Source of the DNA: an uncultured Serinicoccus sp. | GTDB taxonomy: Bacteria > Actinomycetota > Actinomycetes > Actinomycetales > Dermatophilaceae | Direction of reading: 5' to 3' | Length of the DNA: 64,000 bases | NCBI RefSeq assembly: GCF_947487915.1 | Contig: NZ_CANKYH010000002.1 | Location: forward strand, 62,001-126,000 | Shown here: in pieces, positions 1 to 7,700 of the stretch | Numbering within the stretch: the stretch's first letter is position 1 | Layout of the letters: every line of letters starts with the position of its first letter | Translations under genes and position numbers: made by a program | The notes under the pieces: generated by a model | Seen by the model: only the letters and a program-made list of their open reading frames with translations | The model's database searches: none | What the model was told of the DNA's origin: nothing

Positions 1-939
1 CCGCAGCAGCGCGGCCAGCTCGTCGTCCGAGGCGCCCTCGCGCAGGGGGGTCCGCAGATCGGTCTCCCCGGCGGCGAAGAGGCAGTTGCGGATCATGCCG
101 TCGGCGGTCAGCCGGACCCGGTCGCAGCTGCCGCAGAACGGCATCGTCACCGACGCGATGGCGCCGACGGTGCCGAGCGGTGCGCTGCCGGGCGCGGCGC
201 CCAGGGGCCGGACGTCGAAGAGCTCGGCCGGTGCGCTGCCGCGGGCCTCGTCCGGTTGCGCGGTGAGGTCGTAACCGGTGCGCAGCTTGGCCAGGATCTC
301 TGCGCCGCTGATCATCTGCGAGCGGTCCCACCCGTGCTGGGCGTCCAGCGGCATCTGCTCGATGAAGCGCAGCTCGTAGCCGTGCTCGAGGGCGAAGGTC
401 AGCAGCGCCACGACGTCCTCGTCGGCGTCGTTGACCCCGCGCATGAGGACGGTGTTGATCTTGACCGGGACCAGCCCGGCCGCGGCGGCGGCGTGGACCC
501 CGGCGAGGGTGTCGGCGAGCCGGTCCCGCTTGGCGAGGGCGATGAAGACGTCGCGCCGCAGCGTGTCCAGGCTGACGTTGACCCTCGTCAGGCCCGCCTC
601 CCGCAGGGAGGCGGCGTTCTTGGCCAGGCCGATGGCGTTGGTGGTCATCGAGATCTCGGGCGCCGGGTCCAGCGCGGCGAGTCCGGCGACGACGTCCACG
701 AGGTCACGGCGCAGCAGCGGCTCGCCGCCGGTGAGCCGGACCTCCTCGATGCCCATGGACACCGCCACGTCGGCGAGGCGCACGACCTCCTCGGTGGTGA
801 GCATCGTCGCCCGGGGCAGCCAGGGCACGCCGTCCTCGGGCATGCAGTAGGTGCAGCGCAGCGAGCAGCGGTCGGTCACCGAGATGCGCAGGTCCCGGTG
901 CACCCGGCCGTAGCTGTCGACCAGCGGGTCCCGGATCAT
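1..939 (-). CDS. moaA: GTP 3',8-cyclase MoaA, 3' end cut by window edge
   Basis: Radical-SAM enzyme of the first step of molybdenum cofactor synthesis (GTP to 3',8-cyclo-7,8-dihydro-GTP, the precursor of cyclic pyranopterin monophosphate), cytoplasmic. The N-terminal CxxxCxxC that binds the SAM-cleaving 4Fe-4S cluster is at residues 25-32 (RCSLRCTYC). The C-terminal cluster cysteines are seen at about residues 269, 272 and 286 (FCGSCDRVRL...RNC). The ATG at 939 overlaps the TGA of the upstream moaB/mog gene by one base (TGATG), so the two are probably translationally coupled. 313 residues are present; the family usually has 330-360 and ends in Gly-Gly, so about 30 residues lie outside the window. 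Confidence 0.95.
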   Translation of the reverse strand, partial: MIRDPLVDSYGRVHRDLRISVTDRCSLRCTYCMPEDGVPWLPRATMLTTEEVVRLADVAVSMGIEEVRLTGGEPLLRRDLVDVVAGLAALDPAPEISMTTNAIGLAKNAASLREAGLTRVNVSLDTLRRDVFIALAKRDRLADTLAGVHAAAAAGLVPVKINTVLMRGVNDADEDVVALLTFALEHGYELRFIEQMPLDAQHGWDRSQMISGAEILAKLRTGYDLTAQPDEARGSAPAELFDVRPLGAAPGSAPLGTVGAIASVTMPFCGSCDRVRLTADGMIRNCLFAAGETDLRTPLREGASDDELAALLR

Positions 940-1463
940 CAGTGGTCGCCCCCCACTACTTGATCGACCAGGTGAGCAAGCAGCGGCCCGATGACCTGCA
1001 TGCCCTGGGTCACGGCCGCCGGGCGGCCGGGGAGGTTGATGACGAGGGTGCCGCCGACACCGCGCTCGGCCGGCCAGTCGACGACCCCGACCACTCCGCG
1101 CGACACCGCGGCGTAGGGGGTCTGCCGGGATCCCTCCCGGCGCATCAGCTCGGCCATGCCCGGGTTCTCCCGGGTGATGACCTGCCGGGTCCCCTCGGGG
1201 GTGAGGTCGCGAGGGCCCATGCCGGTGCCGCCGGTCGTGACGACGAGCCGGGCGCCGTCGGCGACGGCCGCCCGCACTGCCCCCGCGACCGACTCCACCC
1301 CATCGGGGACGACCACAGGGGCCTCGACGGCATACCCGATCTCCCGAAGAGCCTCCACGAGGCGGCGGCCCGACTCGTCGTCGCGAAGCCCGTCCGAGGA
1401 CCGGTCCGACACCGTGATCGCGGCTGCCTTCCGACGTGCTGGTGGCGCATCGCGTGAACTCAT
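939..1463 (-). CDS. moaB: MoaB/Mog family molybdopterin adenylyltransferase-like protein
   Basis: Molybdenum cofactor protein of the MogA/MoaB fold, expected to adenylate molybdopterin with ATP before metal insertion. The 174 residues carry the family signature TTGGTGMGPRD at residues 76-86 and the conserved INLPGRPAA at about 142-150. It is upstream of moaA in the same transcript and their stop and start overlap. The ATG at 1463 is the only sensible start; the next 60 bp hold no gene. Whether it is a true adenylyltransferase (Mog) or a MoaB-type paralogue cannot be decided from the sequence alone. Confidence 0.9.
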   Translation of the reverse strand: MSSRDAPPARRKAAAITVSDRSSDGLRDDESGRRLVEALREIGYAVEAPVVVPDGVESVAGAVRAAVADGARLVVTTGGTGMGPRDLTPEGTRQVITRENPGMAELMRREGSRQTPYAAVSRGVVGVVDWPAERGVGGTLVINLPGRPAAVTQGMQVIGPLLAHLVDQVVGGDH

Positions 1464-1526
1464 TCCCCGACCCTAGCCGCCCCCGACTGCTGGGTCGCCG
1501 CGCCTGAATAGATGGGTCGATGACTA

Positions 1527-1563
1527 CTGCACGATCATGCGACGGTGTCACCAGATCGTGCAG
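1527..1563. other. perfect 10-bp inverted repeat in the moaB-VOC gap
   Basis: CTGCACGATC (1527-1536) and its exact reverse complement (1554-1563) flank a 17-base loop that itself contains GGTG-T-CACC. It lies 64 bp upstream of the moaB start. It could be an operator or a structured remnant. It has no T-run, so it is a poor intrinsic terminator. Confidence 0.4.
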
Positions 1564-1625
1564 CAGTTCCGCGCTCGTCCATTTCGGGTCCCTTCGCGTC
1601 CACCCGGTTCGGGGTGAGGTATGAG

Positions 1626-1657
1626 GCCCCTGGTCTGCGCCGACGCGGACGAGGGGC
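1626..1657 (-). terminator. hairpin downstream of the VOC gene
   Basis: Stem GCCCCT/AGGGGC continues, after one G-G mismatch, as GTCTGCG/CGCGGAC (one wobble) around a CCGA loop. It begins 36 bp after the stop of the leftward VOC gene and is the likely end of that transcript. The only T-run (three T) is on the plus-strand side. Confidence 0.45.
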
Positions 1658-1692
1658 TTTCCGCGTGGCTGGCACGCCTCGCCCCGAGGTCG

Positions 1693-2652
1693 TCACCCGG
1701 CGGCGCTGACCTCGAGGAGGCTGCGCCACGGGTCCTCGAAGCGCAGGGTGCGGCCGTCGTGCTTTGCGGGGATGTCGTGGTGCCGGAGTCGCTCGGCGAG
1801 GGCGTCGACGTCCTGGGTGGTCGGGACGACGATGGAGACCTGCCCGAGTCCGATCGTGGCGGCCCGGGCGCCTGCGCCGCGGCTGCCCCAGCTGTTCATG
1901 GCCATGTGGTGGTGGTAGCCACCGGCGGACACGAAGATCGCGCCGTTCCACTGCGCGGTGACCTCGAAGCCGAGGGCGTCGACGTAGAAGGCTCGGGCGG
2001 TGGGCACGTCCCCGACCTTGAGGTGCACGTGGCCCACCTCGGCGGTGCTGGGGGCCTGCCCCCCACGGTGGTCCCGCAGGAAGTCCTGCGGGTCCAGGGG
2101 GAGGGCATCCATCACCACCCGGCCCTGCTGCCAGGTCCACTCCTCGCGGGGGCGGTCCCAGTACAGCTCGATGCCGTTGCCCTCGGGGTCGGTGAAGTAG
2201 AACGCCTCGGACACCAGGTGGTCGGCAGAGCCGACGAAGACCGAGCGGGGGTGTCGGGCTGCGCGGGCGACGACGTCCGCGAGGGCGGCACGGTCGGGGA
2301 AGAGCAGAGCGGTGTGGAACAGGCCCGCCTGGCCGGGCGCCGGGGCGGGGAGCCCGGGGGTGTGGACGAGGACGACGAGCGCGTCACGTCCGCGGCCGAG
2401 GACGCTGGTGGCAGCCGGTCCGACGGCGGGGGAGCCACGGTCCACGGTGGTGCGGCTGGCCTCGCCGGGCAGCTCCTCGAGCCCGAGGGCGTCACGGTAG
2501 TAGGCGCTCATACCCGGGAGGTCAGCCACGTGCAGGGTGACGGCGTCCATGGCGGTGGTGTCGGGCAGGAGGAGGTCGCTGCTGGGGTCGGTGCGCACCG
2601 GAGAGGGGGTGATCGCACCCTGAGCTGGCGTCGTGCGGGAATCGGCGGTCAT
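1693..2652 (-). CDS. VOC-family ring-cleavage dioxygenase-like protein (CatE type)
   Basis: Two-module vicinal-oxygen-chelate protein of 319 residues, resembling B. subtilis CatE/YfiE catechol-2,3-dioxygenase. The first module starts with VTLHVADLPGMSAYYRDALG and the second with VGHVHLKVGDVPTARAFYVDALG. Candidate metal ligands are the His of VTLHV and VHLKV and Glu in the final strand (RSLLEV). The ATG at 2652 is preferred to the upstream in-frame codon at 2679 because GAGG lies eight bases before it. The gene is divergent from a marR gene across a palindrome-bearing promoter region, so MarR control by a phenolic or quinone signal is likely. The actual substrate is unknown. Confidence 0.8.
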   Translation of the reverse strand: MTADSRTTPAQGAITPSPVRTDPSSDLLLPDTTAMDAVTLHVADLPGMSAYYRDALGLEELPGEASRTTVDRGSPAVGPAATSVLGRGRDALVVLVHTPGLPAPAPGQAGLFHTALLFPDRAALADVVARAARHPRSVFVGSADHLVSEAFYFTDPEGNGIELYWDRPREEWTWQQGRVVMDALPLDPQDFLRDHRGGQAPSTAEVGHVHLKVGDVPTARAFYVDALGFEVTAQWNGAIFVSAGGYHHHMAMNSWGSRGAGARAATIGLGQVSIVVPTTQDVDALAERLRHHDIPAKHDGRTLRFEDPWRSLLEVSAAG

Positions 2653-2666
2653 GGCGGGCCTCAGAA

Positions 2667-2720
2667 GTTGTCGTGTCAACTAACACATCGAGAGTAGCAG
2701 CATACAGTTGTTGCTACAAC
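2667..2720. promoter_or_regulatory. candidate MarR operators in the VOC/marR divergent promoter
   Basis: Two dyads lie between the divergent starts: GTTG-N6-CAAC at 2667-2680 and GTTGT-N4-ACAAC at 2707-2720. A third overlapping dyad, GTAGCA/TGCTAC, is at 2694-2717. Spacing and symmetry fit a winged-helix MarR dimer. Confidence 0.5.
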
Positions 2721-2779
2721 CGATAGGCGTCTCCATGGTCGTGGAGGTTGTTCCGTCAACCATCGGCCATACTGATGCG

Positions 2780-3334
2780 ATGACGACGACCTGGTTGACC
2801 GATCCGGAGCGGGCGGCATGGGTCCGCCTGGCAGCCGTGCTGGAGCGGCTCCCCGGCGTGCTCGACACGCAGCTACGCAGGGACAGCGGGCTCACCCACT
2901 TCGAGTACTACACGCTGGCCATGCTCTCCGAGGCGGAGGGCAGCACGCTGCGGATGACCGCTCTCGCAGCCCAGACCAACGCCACCCTGCCGCGGCTCTC
3001 GCACGTGGTCAGGCGTCTCGAGGGTCGAGGCCTGGTGGCCCGTATGCCGTGTCCTGAGGATGCCCGCGCCACCAACGCGAGCCTGACCGACGCCGGGTGG
3101 GGTGTGGTCCAGGCAGCTGCTCCGGGCCATGCCGCCGCCGTCCGCGGCGCCGTCATCGATGCTCTGACCACCACCCAGATCGACCAGCTGACGGCGATCA
3201 CCTCGGCGATCCTGGAGCGGATCGATCCCGACCGGACCATGGCTGCCATCTACAGCCGGTACGACGAACCGGCCGAGGACGACCCGGGTGCCTCGACACG
3301 AGATGACCCCGATGCGCCGGTGGGTCAGCGGTAG
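2780..3334 (+). CDS. MarR family transcriptional regulator
   Basis: 184-residue MarR-type winged-helix repressor. The HTH region LRMTALAAQTNATLPRLSHV is followed by the wing RRLEGRGLVARMPCPEDARATNASLTDAG, which carries the usual R-x-x-x-P-x-D-x-R pattern. The start is taken at the ATG at 2780 (MTTTWLTDPE). An in-frame start at 2708 would add residues encoded by the operator region and looks wrong. It is divergent from the VOC gene and probably represses it and itself. The last 25 residues are acidic and probably disordered. Confidence 0.85.
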   Translation: MTTTWLTDPERAAWVRLAAVLERLPGVLDTQLRRDSGLTHFEYYTLAMLSEAEGSTLRMTALAAQTNATLPRLSHVVRRLEGRGLVARMPCPEDARATNASLTDAGWGVVQAAAPGHAAAVRGAVIDALTTTQIDQLTAITSAILERIDPDRTMAAIYSRYDEPAEDDPGASTRDDPDAPVGQR

Positions 3335-3370
3335 GTCATCCGCGACGCCGTCGGAGAGCAGAGGGATAGC

Positions 3371-3517
3371 GTGGGTGGGGTCAACGAGGCGAGGGAGCCG
3401 CTGCGCGTGGTCGGCGAGGTGGTCGGGTGGATCGGGCACACTCCGGAGTCGCTGCAGGCCATGCGAGCCGGGCTGGCTGCCCTGCAGCGAGAGGGCAGGG
3501 CGCAGATCGACGACTGA
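3371..3517 (+). CDS. possible small protein of 48 residues
   Basis: GTG-started frame between marR and the MDMPI gene, preceded by a purine-rich GGAGAGCAGAGGG. Third codon positions are mostly G or C, as in real genes of this DNA. The peptide has a predicted helix (EPLRVVGEVVGWIGHTPESL) and a basic/acidic second helix, with no signal peptide. No family is recognised. It could equally be a relic of a larger gene. Confidence 0.35.
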   Translation: MGGVNEAREPLRVVGEVVGWIGHTPESLQAMRAGLAALQREGRAQIDD

Positions 3518-3647
3518 GGGGGCCGCTGTTCCGTTGGTCAGGCCCTGGCAGCGCCTGCAGGGGTGGTGATGAGTCGTGGCCGGCCGGGCAGTCTGCATCC
3601 TGACGTCCCGAGAGGGCGGCCGTGCAACCTAGCTGGAGGAGACCGAC

Positions 3648-4280
3648 GTGGATCATCGAACCGTGATCTGGCAGGCCGTGCACGAGGAGCGACGCACGCT
3701 GGTGACCGACCTGGAGGGCATCACTCCGGACCAGTGGGAGACGCCGTCGTTGTGCCGTGGGTGGTCGGTGCACGACGTCGTCGCCCATCTCACCGACTCG
3801 GCACGCACGACCCGACTCGGATTCGTGCGTCAGATGGTCCGCGCCCGCTTCGACTTCGACCGCGCGAACGACGACGGAGTGGCGAAGCGCAAGGCCCCCG
3901 ACCCCGTCCAGACGCTGGACGCGTTCCGCGCGGCAATGGACCGCAGGGACCGCCCACCGGGACCTGTGGAGACGAGGCTGGTGGAGGCCTACGTGCACGG
4001 CGAGGACATCCGGCGTCCCCTGGGCATCCGCCGCCCCTATCCGGTCGAGCACGTGACGACCGCGCTGGAGTACATGGCGGGGGCCAGCGCTGGTCTCGGT
4101 GGGGGCAGAGAGCGCGTCCGCGGCCTCCGTCTCTGCTCGCATCCCGGAGGACGACACATCGGTGACGGCCCGGAGGTCCGTGGCCCTGCCATCGCCCTGC
4201 TGCTCGCCGTATCCGGTCGACCGACCGCTCCCGGCGAGCTCACAGGTGATGGCGTCCCGATCCTGGCCGCTCGAGACTGA
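3648..4280 (+). CDS. maleylpyruvate isomerase family mycothiol-dependent protein (MDMPI/DinB-like)
   Basis: 210-residue protein of the DinB-like four-helix MDMPI family. The N-terminal domain carries the pattern W...SLCRGWSVHDVVAHLTD, where the His of VVAHL belongs to the metal-binding set, with further His in VEAYVHGEDIRRPLG. The start is the GTG at 3648 behind GGAGGA. A paralogue lies at 6715. Compared with it, the stretch around residues 150-175 (LRLCSHPGGRHIGDGPEVRG against LRATDTHWAAGTGPEVTG) has diverged, so the C-terminal domain may be impaired. Function (thiol transferase, isomerase or other) is unknown. Confidence 0.75.
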   Translation: MDHRTVIWQAVHEERRTLVTDLEGITPDQWETPSLCRGWSVHDVVAHLTDSARTTRLGFVRQMVRARFDFDRANDDGVAKRKAPDPVQTLDAFRAAMDRRDRPPGPVETRLVEAYVHGEDIRRPLGIRRPYPVEHVTTALEYMAGASAGLGGGRERVRGLRLCSHPGGRHIGDGPEVRGPAIALLLAVSGRPTAPGELTGDGVPILAARD

Positions 4281-4285
4281 CGGTT

Positions 4286-4585
4286 TTGCCACCAGCCGGC
4301 AGCTGGTGGCTCATCGCGGTGTTCCTGGTCTGGGATCTCTCCATGCTGGGCTACCTCGCGTCGCCGAGACTGGGGGCGATCCTGTACAACGCGGGCCACA
4401 GCTACCTCGGGCCGGTCGGGCTGCTTGCTCTCACCTGGATGGTGGCCGACGACGCCAGGTGGGCCGAGTTCGTGGCGTTGTCGTGGGCCTTCCACATCGC
4501 CATCGATCGTCTACTGGGGTACGGGCTCAAGTTCACCGACCGCTTCACCCACACCCACCTCGGTGAGATCGGCACGGGGCGCTGA
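4286..4585 (+). CDS. DUF4260 family membrane protein, probably N-terminally truncated
   Basis: Small integral membrane protein with the DUF4260 features WDLSMLGYL, YNAGHSYLGP and HIAIDRLLGYGLKF...THLGEIG. About three membrane segments are visible. The family normally has a further N-terminal helix (about 20-30 residues) before the GSWWLF-like segment. Here the frame opens with TTG at 4286 and a stop at 4247-4249 blocks extension. It starts five bases after the stop of the MDMPI gene, so it may be co-translated, or it may be the 3' part of a gene whose 5' end was lost when the two were joined. Role unknown. Confidence 0.6.
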   Translation: MPPAGSWWLIAVFLVWDLSMLGYLASPRLGAILYNAGHSYLGPVGLLALTWMVADDARWAEFVALSWAFHIAIDRLLGYGLKFTDRFTHTHLGEIGTGR

Positions 4586-4620
4586 CCCTCGGCCACACCC
4601 GCTGGGGTATGGGGTGCGGG

Positions 4621-5874
4621 TCACTCCCAGGGCATGTCCCGCAGGATGTCCTGCGGGCGGGCCAGGACGGTGTAGAAGAACAGCGACGCCGTGGCGCAGA
4701 CGACCATGATGGCCGCCATCGGCACCGCCGAGTCGACCCCGAACAGCCCGGTGACGGGGGAGATGAGCGCGCCGAAGACGAAGTTCGTCGCCCCGAGCAG
4801 AGCGGCAGCCGCTCCGGCCCGCTCCCCGTGGTCGGCCAGGGCGATGCTCGGGCTGTTCGGCATGACGAAGCCCACCGAGCCCATCAGCAGGACGATGCCG
4901 CCGACGATGGCCCACACGCTCAGGTCCACCAGCGCGGCGGTGAGCAGGGCCAGGGCGATGGCCAGCATCGAGGGCAGCGCCACCCGCAGCACCGCGGCCG
5001 GGTGCACCGTGCGCACCAGAGATCCGTTGACCTGGCTGGTGACGGTGAGCGCTCCTGCGCCCGCGGCGAAGACCAGGGCATACTGCTGGGTGCTCATCCC
5101 GTACAGCCCCTGGAAGACGAAGGTCGCGCTGGAGATGTAGGCGAACAGGCAGCCCATCGCGGTGCACGCCGTCAGGACCAGGCCGACGTAGCGTCGGTCC
5201 GAGAGCAGCACCCGGTAGCTCGCCCACAGGGTCCGCGGACCGAAGTGACGGCGTCGCTCGGGGGGCAGGGTCTCCTTGACGAGGACCAGCGCCAGTACCG
5301 CCAGCAGCAGCCCGAAGGCTCCCAGCGCCCAGAAGATGGTCCGCCAGCTGCCGAAGATCAGGAACTGGGCGCCCAGCGTGGGCGCCAGGATCGGGGCCAC
5401 GCCGACCACCAGGAAGAGCCGGGAGATGAAGGTCGCCATCCGGGAGCCGCTGTAGAGGTCGCGGACCATGGCCTGGGACAGCACCATCCCGGCCGCACCG
5501 GTCAAGCCCTGCACGAAGCGCAGCAGCAGCAGCACCTCGATCGAGGAGGAGACCGCGATCGCCGCCGAGACCACGACGTAGAGGCTCAGCGACGCGATCA
5601 ACGGTCGGCGCCGGCCGAAGGAGTCCGACAACGCTCCGATGAGCAACTGGCCGGTGGCAAGCCCGACCAGGGTCGCGGTCAGCGTCAGCTGGACCGTGGC
5701 CTCGGTCGTGGACAGGTCGTCCACGACAGCCGGAAAGGCGGCGAGGTACATGTCGATCGTCAGGGGACCGATCGCGACGAGCGCCCCGAACAGCAGCAGC
5801 CGGCCCAGCGGGGAGGGTTCGGTGCGGGGCCGGGAGGAGGCGGGGGGCGCTGCGACGGGGGCTGATCTCACCAC
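4621..5874 (-). CDS. Bcr/CflA-type MFS multidrug efflux transporter
   Basis: 417-residue major facilitator with 12 predicted membrane segments, expected to export drugs (bicyclomycin or chloramphenicol class) using the proton gradient. The first segment ends in GPLTIDMYLAAFP, diagnostic of the Bcr/CflA group. The loop 2-3 motif is LIGALSDSFGRRRPL. The GTG at 5874 gives the full N-terminus, but its ribosome site is weak, so a slightly later start is possible. It is convergent with the DUF4260 gene (35-bp gap). The real substrate cannot be inferred. Confidence 0.85.
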   Translation of the reverse strand: MVRSAPVAAPPASSRPRTEPSPLGRLLLFGALVAIGPLTIDMYLAAFPAVVDDLSTTEATVQLTLTATLVGLATGQLLIGALSDSFGRRRPLIASLSLYVVVSAAIAVSSSIEVLLLLRFVQGLTGAAGMVLSQAMVRDLYSGSRMATFISRLFLVVGVAPILAPTLGAQFLIFGSWRTIFWALGAFGLLLAVLALVLVKETLPPERRRHFGPRTLWASYRVLLSDRRYVGLVLTACTAMGCLFAYISSATFVFQGLYGMSTQQYALVFAAGAGALTVTSQVNGSLVRTVHPAAVLRVALPSMLAIALALLTAALVDLSVWAIVGGIVLLMGSVGFVMPNSPSIALADHGERAGAAAALLGATNFVFGALISPVTGLFGVDSAVPMAAIMVVCATASLFFYTVLARPQDILRDMPWE

Positions 5875-6188
5875 GTGAGCAAGAGGGATGTCCCCCGCGA
5901 TATTCCCGGGGTCGGGCGCCAGGCCTCCCCCCGGTCGACCCGCTCGCGTGTACGAGGTCTGTCCCTCGCAAGGATGGTCACCGACGCCGCGTTGCTGTGC
6001 AGTCGAAGAGGTGCATGAGGTGGGGCCAGGCCATGGCGCCGAGGGTGCGATCGGCCTCGGGGGTCCCTCCGCGCACCAGTCTTCGTCCGCCGACCGGTGC
6101 GTCCTCCCCGGGAAGGATCACGCGGTGGCCGCACCCACGTGCAGCACCGGGACGAGGACAACGACCGCGCTACACCACCATGCGGGAC
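5875..6188. other. 314-bp gap without a recognisable gene
   Basis: Between the exporter start and the end of the second marR. Minus-strand frame 1 shows a short protein-like stretch (GHRVILPGEDAPVGGRRLVRGG, then AMAWPHLMHLFDC) broken by stops. It may be the relic of an unidentified gene. No RNA gene, terminator or repeat was seen. Confidence 0.4.
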
Positions 6189-6638
6189 TCAACTCAGGTG
6201 GGTGTCGGTGATGTGACGCAGCTCGGTCAGCGCTTCGACGAGTTGCTGGGAGCGCGTAGGGCCCAGATGGTCGCGCCATGCCGCCTCGACCTGACGGACC
6301 GTCGGGATGCTGGCCGCCACGAGCTGGTCGCCGCGCTCGGTGATCTGGACCTGCCGGGACCGGGCGTCGTGCGGGTCGGGGACCCGGCGTACATATCCGC
6401 TCTTCTCCAGCTGGTCCACGACCGAGCCGATCGTCTGCTTGGGAAGCTGCGAAGCCCGGGCTAGATCTGCCATGCGAGTCCCCTGCGGATCGATGCGCTG
6501 GAAGACTCTGGCCTGGGTAAGGGTCAGCTCATGACCCTGCTCCCTCAGGGCCGTCATCACCGCGGACTCCATGAAGCGGTAGGGGATGAAGAGCAGCAAA
6601 CCGAGGTTGACGTCATCTGCTGCCGTGGTGTCGGTCAT
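6189..6638 (-). CDS. MarR family transcriptional regulator
   Basis: 149-residue MarR protein. Helix 1 region is LGLLLFIPYRFMESAVMTAL; the HTH is MADLARASQLPKQTIGSVVD followed by QLEKSGYVRRVPDPHDARSRQVQIT, whose D-x-R is typical of the wing. The ATG at 6638 is chosen over 6656 because AAGGA precedes it by seven bases. It is divergent from an MDMPI-family gene, with two perfect palindromes in between, and is therefore the likely regulator of that gene and of itself. Ligand unknown. Confidence 0.88.
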   Translation of the reverse strand: MTDTTAADDVNLGLLLFIPYRFMESAVMTALREQGHELTLTQARVFQRIDPQGTRMADLARASQLPKQTIGSVVDQLEKSGYVRRVPDPHDARSRQVQITERGDQLVAASIPTVRQVEAAWRDHLGPTRSQQLVEALTELRHITDTHLS

Positions 6639-6648
6639 CGGACCATCC

Positions 6649-6695
6649 TTGCACATAGTCCGAGAACCGGACTACACTTGGTCCGAGTCTCGGAC
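6649..6695 (+). promoter_or_regulatory. MDMPI promoter with two palindromic MarR operator candidates
   Basis: A -35 box TTGCAC (6649-6654) and a -10 box TACACT (6673-6678) are 18 bp apart. AGTCCG-N5-CGGACT (6657-6673) fills the spacer and GTCCGAG-T-CTCGGAC (6681-6695) covers the expected start site. Both contain the half-site GTCCGAG or a close variant, which is good evidence for a dimeric repressor bound across the promoter. Confidence 0.65.
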
Positions 6696-6714
6696 TTCTA
6701 GAGGATGGTTTGCC

Positions 6715-7347
6715 ATGGACGATCAGTACTGGTCGACGGTGAGAACGATGCGCATGGAGTTCGCGGACTTCCTGGACACGTTGTCAGCGCAGCAATGGGA
6801 CGCTGCCTCGCTCTGTGCCGGCTGGCGGGTACGCGATGTGGTCGGGCACGTCTCGGTAGTGCCCCGGGTGACAGCCCGACAGATGCTCGCCGTCGCCCCA
6901 CGAGCGAGGTTCGACATCAACGGCATCAACATGCTCATCGGGATCCAGGAGGGGCAACGGGACCCTCAGGAACTCGTGGCACTCTTGAGGCGCCACGCTG
7001 CTGACCGGATACCTTCCCGCCCCGTGCCGGACCCGCGCAACCTGCTCTTTGACCTCATCGTTCATGGCCAGGACGTCGCTCGTCCCCTGGGTCGAGACCT
7101 GCCGGTCGCGGCTGCGCAGGCGCAGCAAGGGTTGGAGCGGGTATGGGCGATGGGGTGGCGCTTCCGGGCACGCACCCGTCTGGGCGGACTGTCGCTACGT
7201 GCCACCGACACCCATTGGGCCGCCGGCACTGGACCCGAGGTGACCGGCTCAACGCTGGCCTTGTTGCTCCTCGCCACCGGCCGGACGACGGCGGTCCTCG
7301 ATGAACTGCACGGTCCCGGTGTCCGAGGTCTCGCGAGCGCGGCCTGA
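6715..7347 (+). CDS. maleylpyruvate isomerase family mycothiol-dependent protein
   Basis: 210-residue MDMPI/DinB-like protein, paralogue of the one at 3648. It carries W...SLCAGWRVRDVVGHVSV and, later, DLIVHGQDVARPLG, giving the conserved His positions. The C-terminal part LSLRATDTHWAAGTGPEVTG matches the family better than its paralogue does. The ATG at 6715 follows GAGG. It is controlled by the divergent MarR site set just upstream. Its TGA abuts, inside TGATCA, the stop of the truncated toxin on the other strand. Substrate unknown. Confidence 0.82.
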   Translation: MDDQYWSTVRTMRMEFADFLDTLSAQQWDAASLCAGWRVRDVVGHVSVVPRVTARQMLAVAPRARFDINGINMLIGIQEGQRDPQELVALLRRHAADRIPSRPVPDPRNLLFDLIVHGQDVARPLGRDLPVAAAQAQQGLERVWAMGWRFRARTRLGGLSLRATDTHWAAGTGPEVTGSTLALLLLATGRTTAVLDELHGPGVRGLASAA

Positions 7348-7452
7348 TCATGCCGACTGACACCCCCTGCACGATGCTGGCCGTTGCAGTCCCGTCTCGC
7401 TGCCCGAGGGCGTCCCAAGATCGAGCTCGACGACGTCACCCGGTGTCAGCAT
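7348..7452 (-). pseudogene. truncated MazF/PemK-like toxin (N-terminal 26 residues)
   Basis: The frame from ATG 7452 reads MLTPGDVVELDLGTPSGSE then TGLQRPA, which is the N-terminus of a MazF-type endoribonuclease (G-D-V-x-x-x-D-L-G, then the R-P-A before strand 2). After Ala26 the expected hydrophobic VVV strand is missing; eight unrelated residues and a stop follow. The start overlaps the last 17 bp of the antitoxin gene, the normal arrangement. The remaining 80 or so residues are gone and the 3' end of the opposite MDMPI gene abuts directly. Certainly non-functional as a toxin. Confidence 0.75.
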
Positions 7453-7633
7453 CTAGGCGCGTGCGGTCTGCGTCGGTGAGGTCGGCCGCAAGGTCTCGCG
7501 CCATGGCGTCCTGACGGGGTGCTCGGATCGCCTTACTCACGGTCTGGTCGATGGTCTCGTGTCGATGGGCAGCGAGTTGAGTCACGCGGGCGTGGGTGTC
7601 CCGGCTGATGCGGATCGTGGTTGTCTCACCCAT
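7436..7633 (-). CDS. ribbon-helix-helix antitoxin (MazE/CopG-like), toxin partner broken
   Basis: 65-residue DNA-binding antitoxin. TTTIRISRDTHARVTQLAAH gives the strand and first helix of a ribbon-helix-helix fold, and HETIDQTVSKAIR the second helix. The acidic C-terminus (DLAADLTDADRTRLDADTG) would be the toxin-binding tail. The reading frame is intact although the toxin gene overlapping its end is truncated. It may survive as an orphan antitoxin acting against a related toxin elsewhere, or may be decaying. Confidence 0.7.
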   Translation of the reverse strand: MGETTTIRISRDTHARVTQLAAHRHETIDQTVSKAIRAPRQDAMARDLAADLTDADRTRLDADTG

Positions 7634-7700
7634 GGCTACTACTCGCGACAGAGTCGTGCGCCCAGGTGACCTGGCGGTGACCAGGTGTCAGGCTGGAGTC

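Noticed and set aside
256..963. 235-codon plus-strand frame opposite moaA
   Set aside because: Low-complexity mirror of moaA. MoaA has all its cluster cysteines on the other strand.
1527..1563. tRNA-like structure
   Set aside because: One stem only; no D, T or acceptor arms.
5868..6161. 97-codon minus-strand frame
   Set aside because: Arg/Pro/Ser-rich, no start context and no recognisable family. Probably chance.
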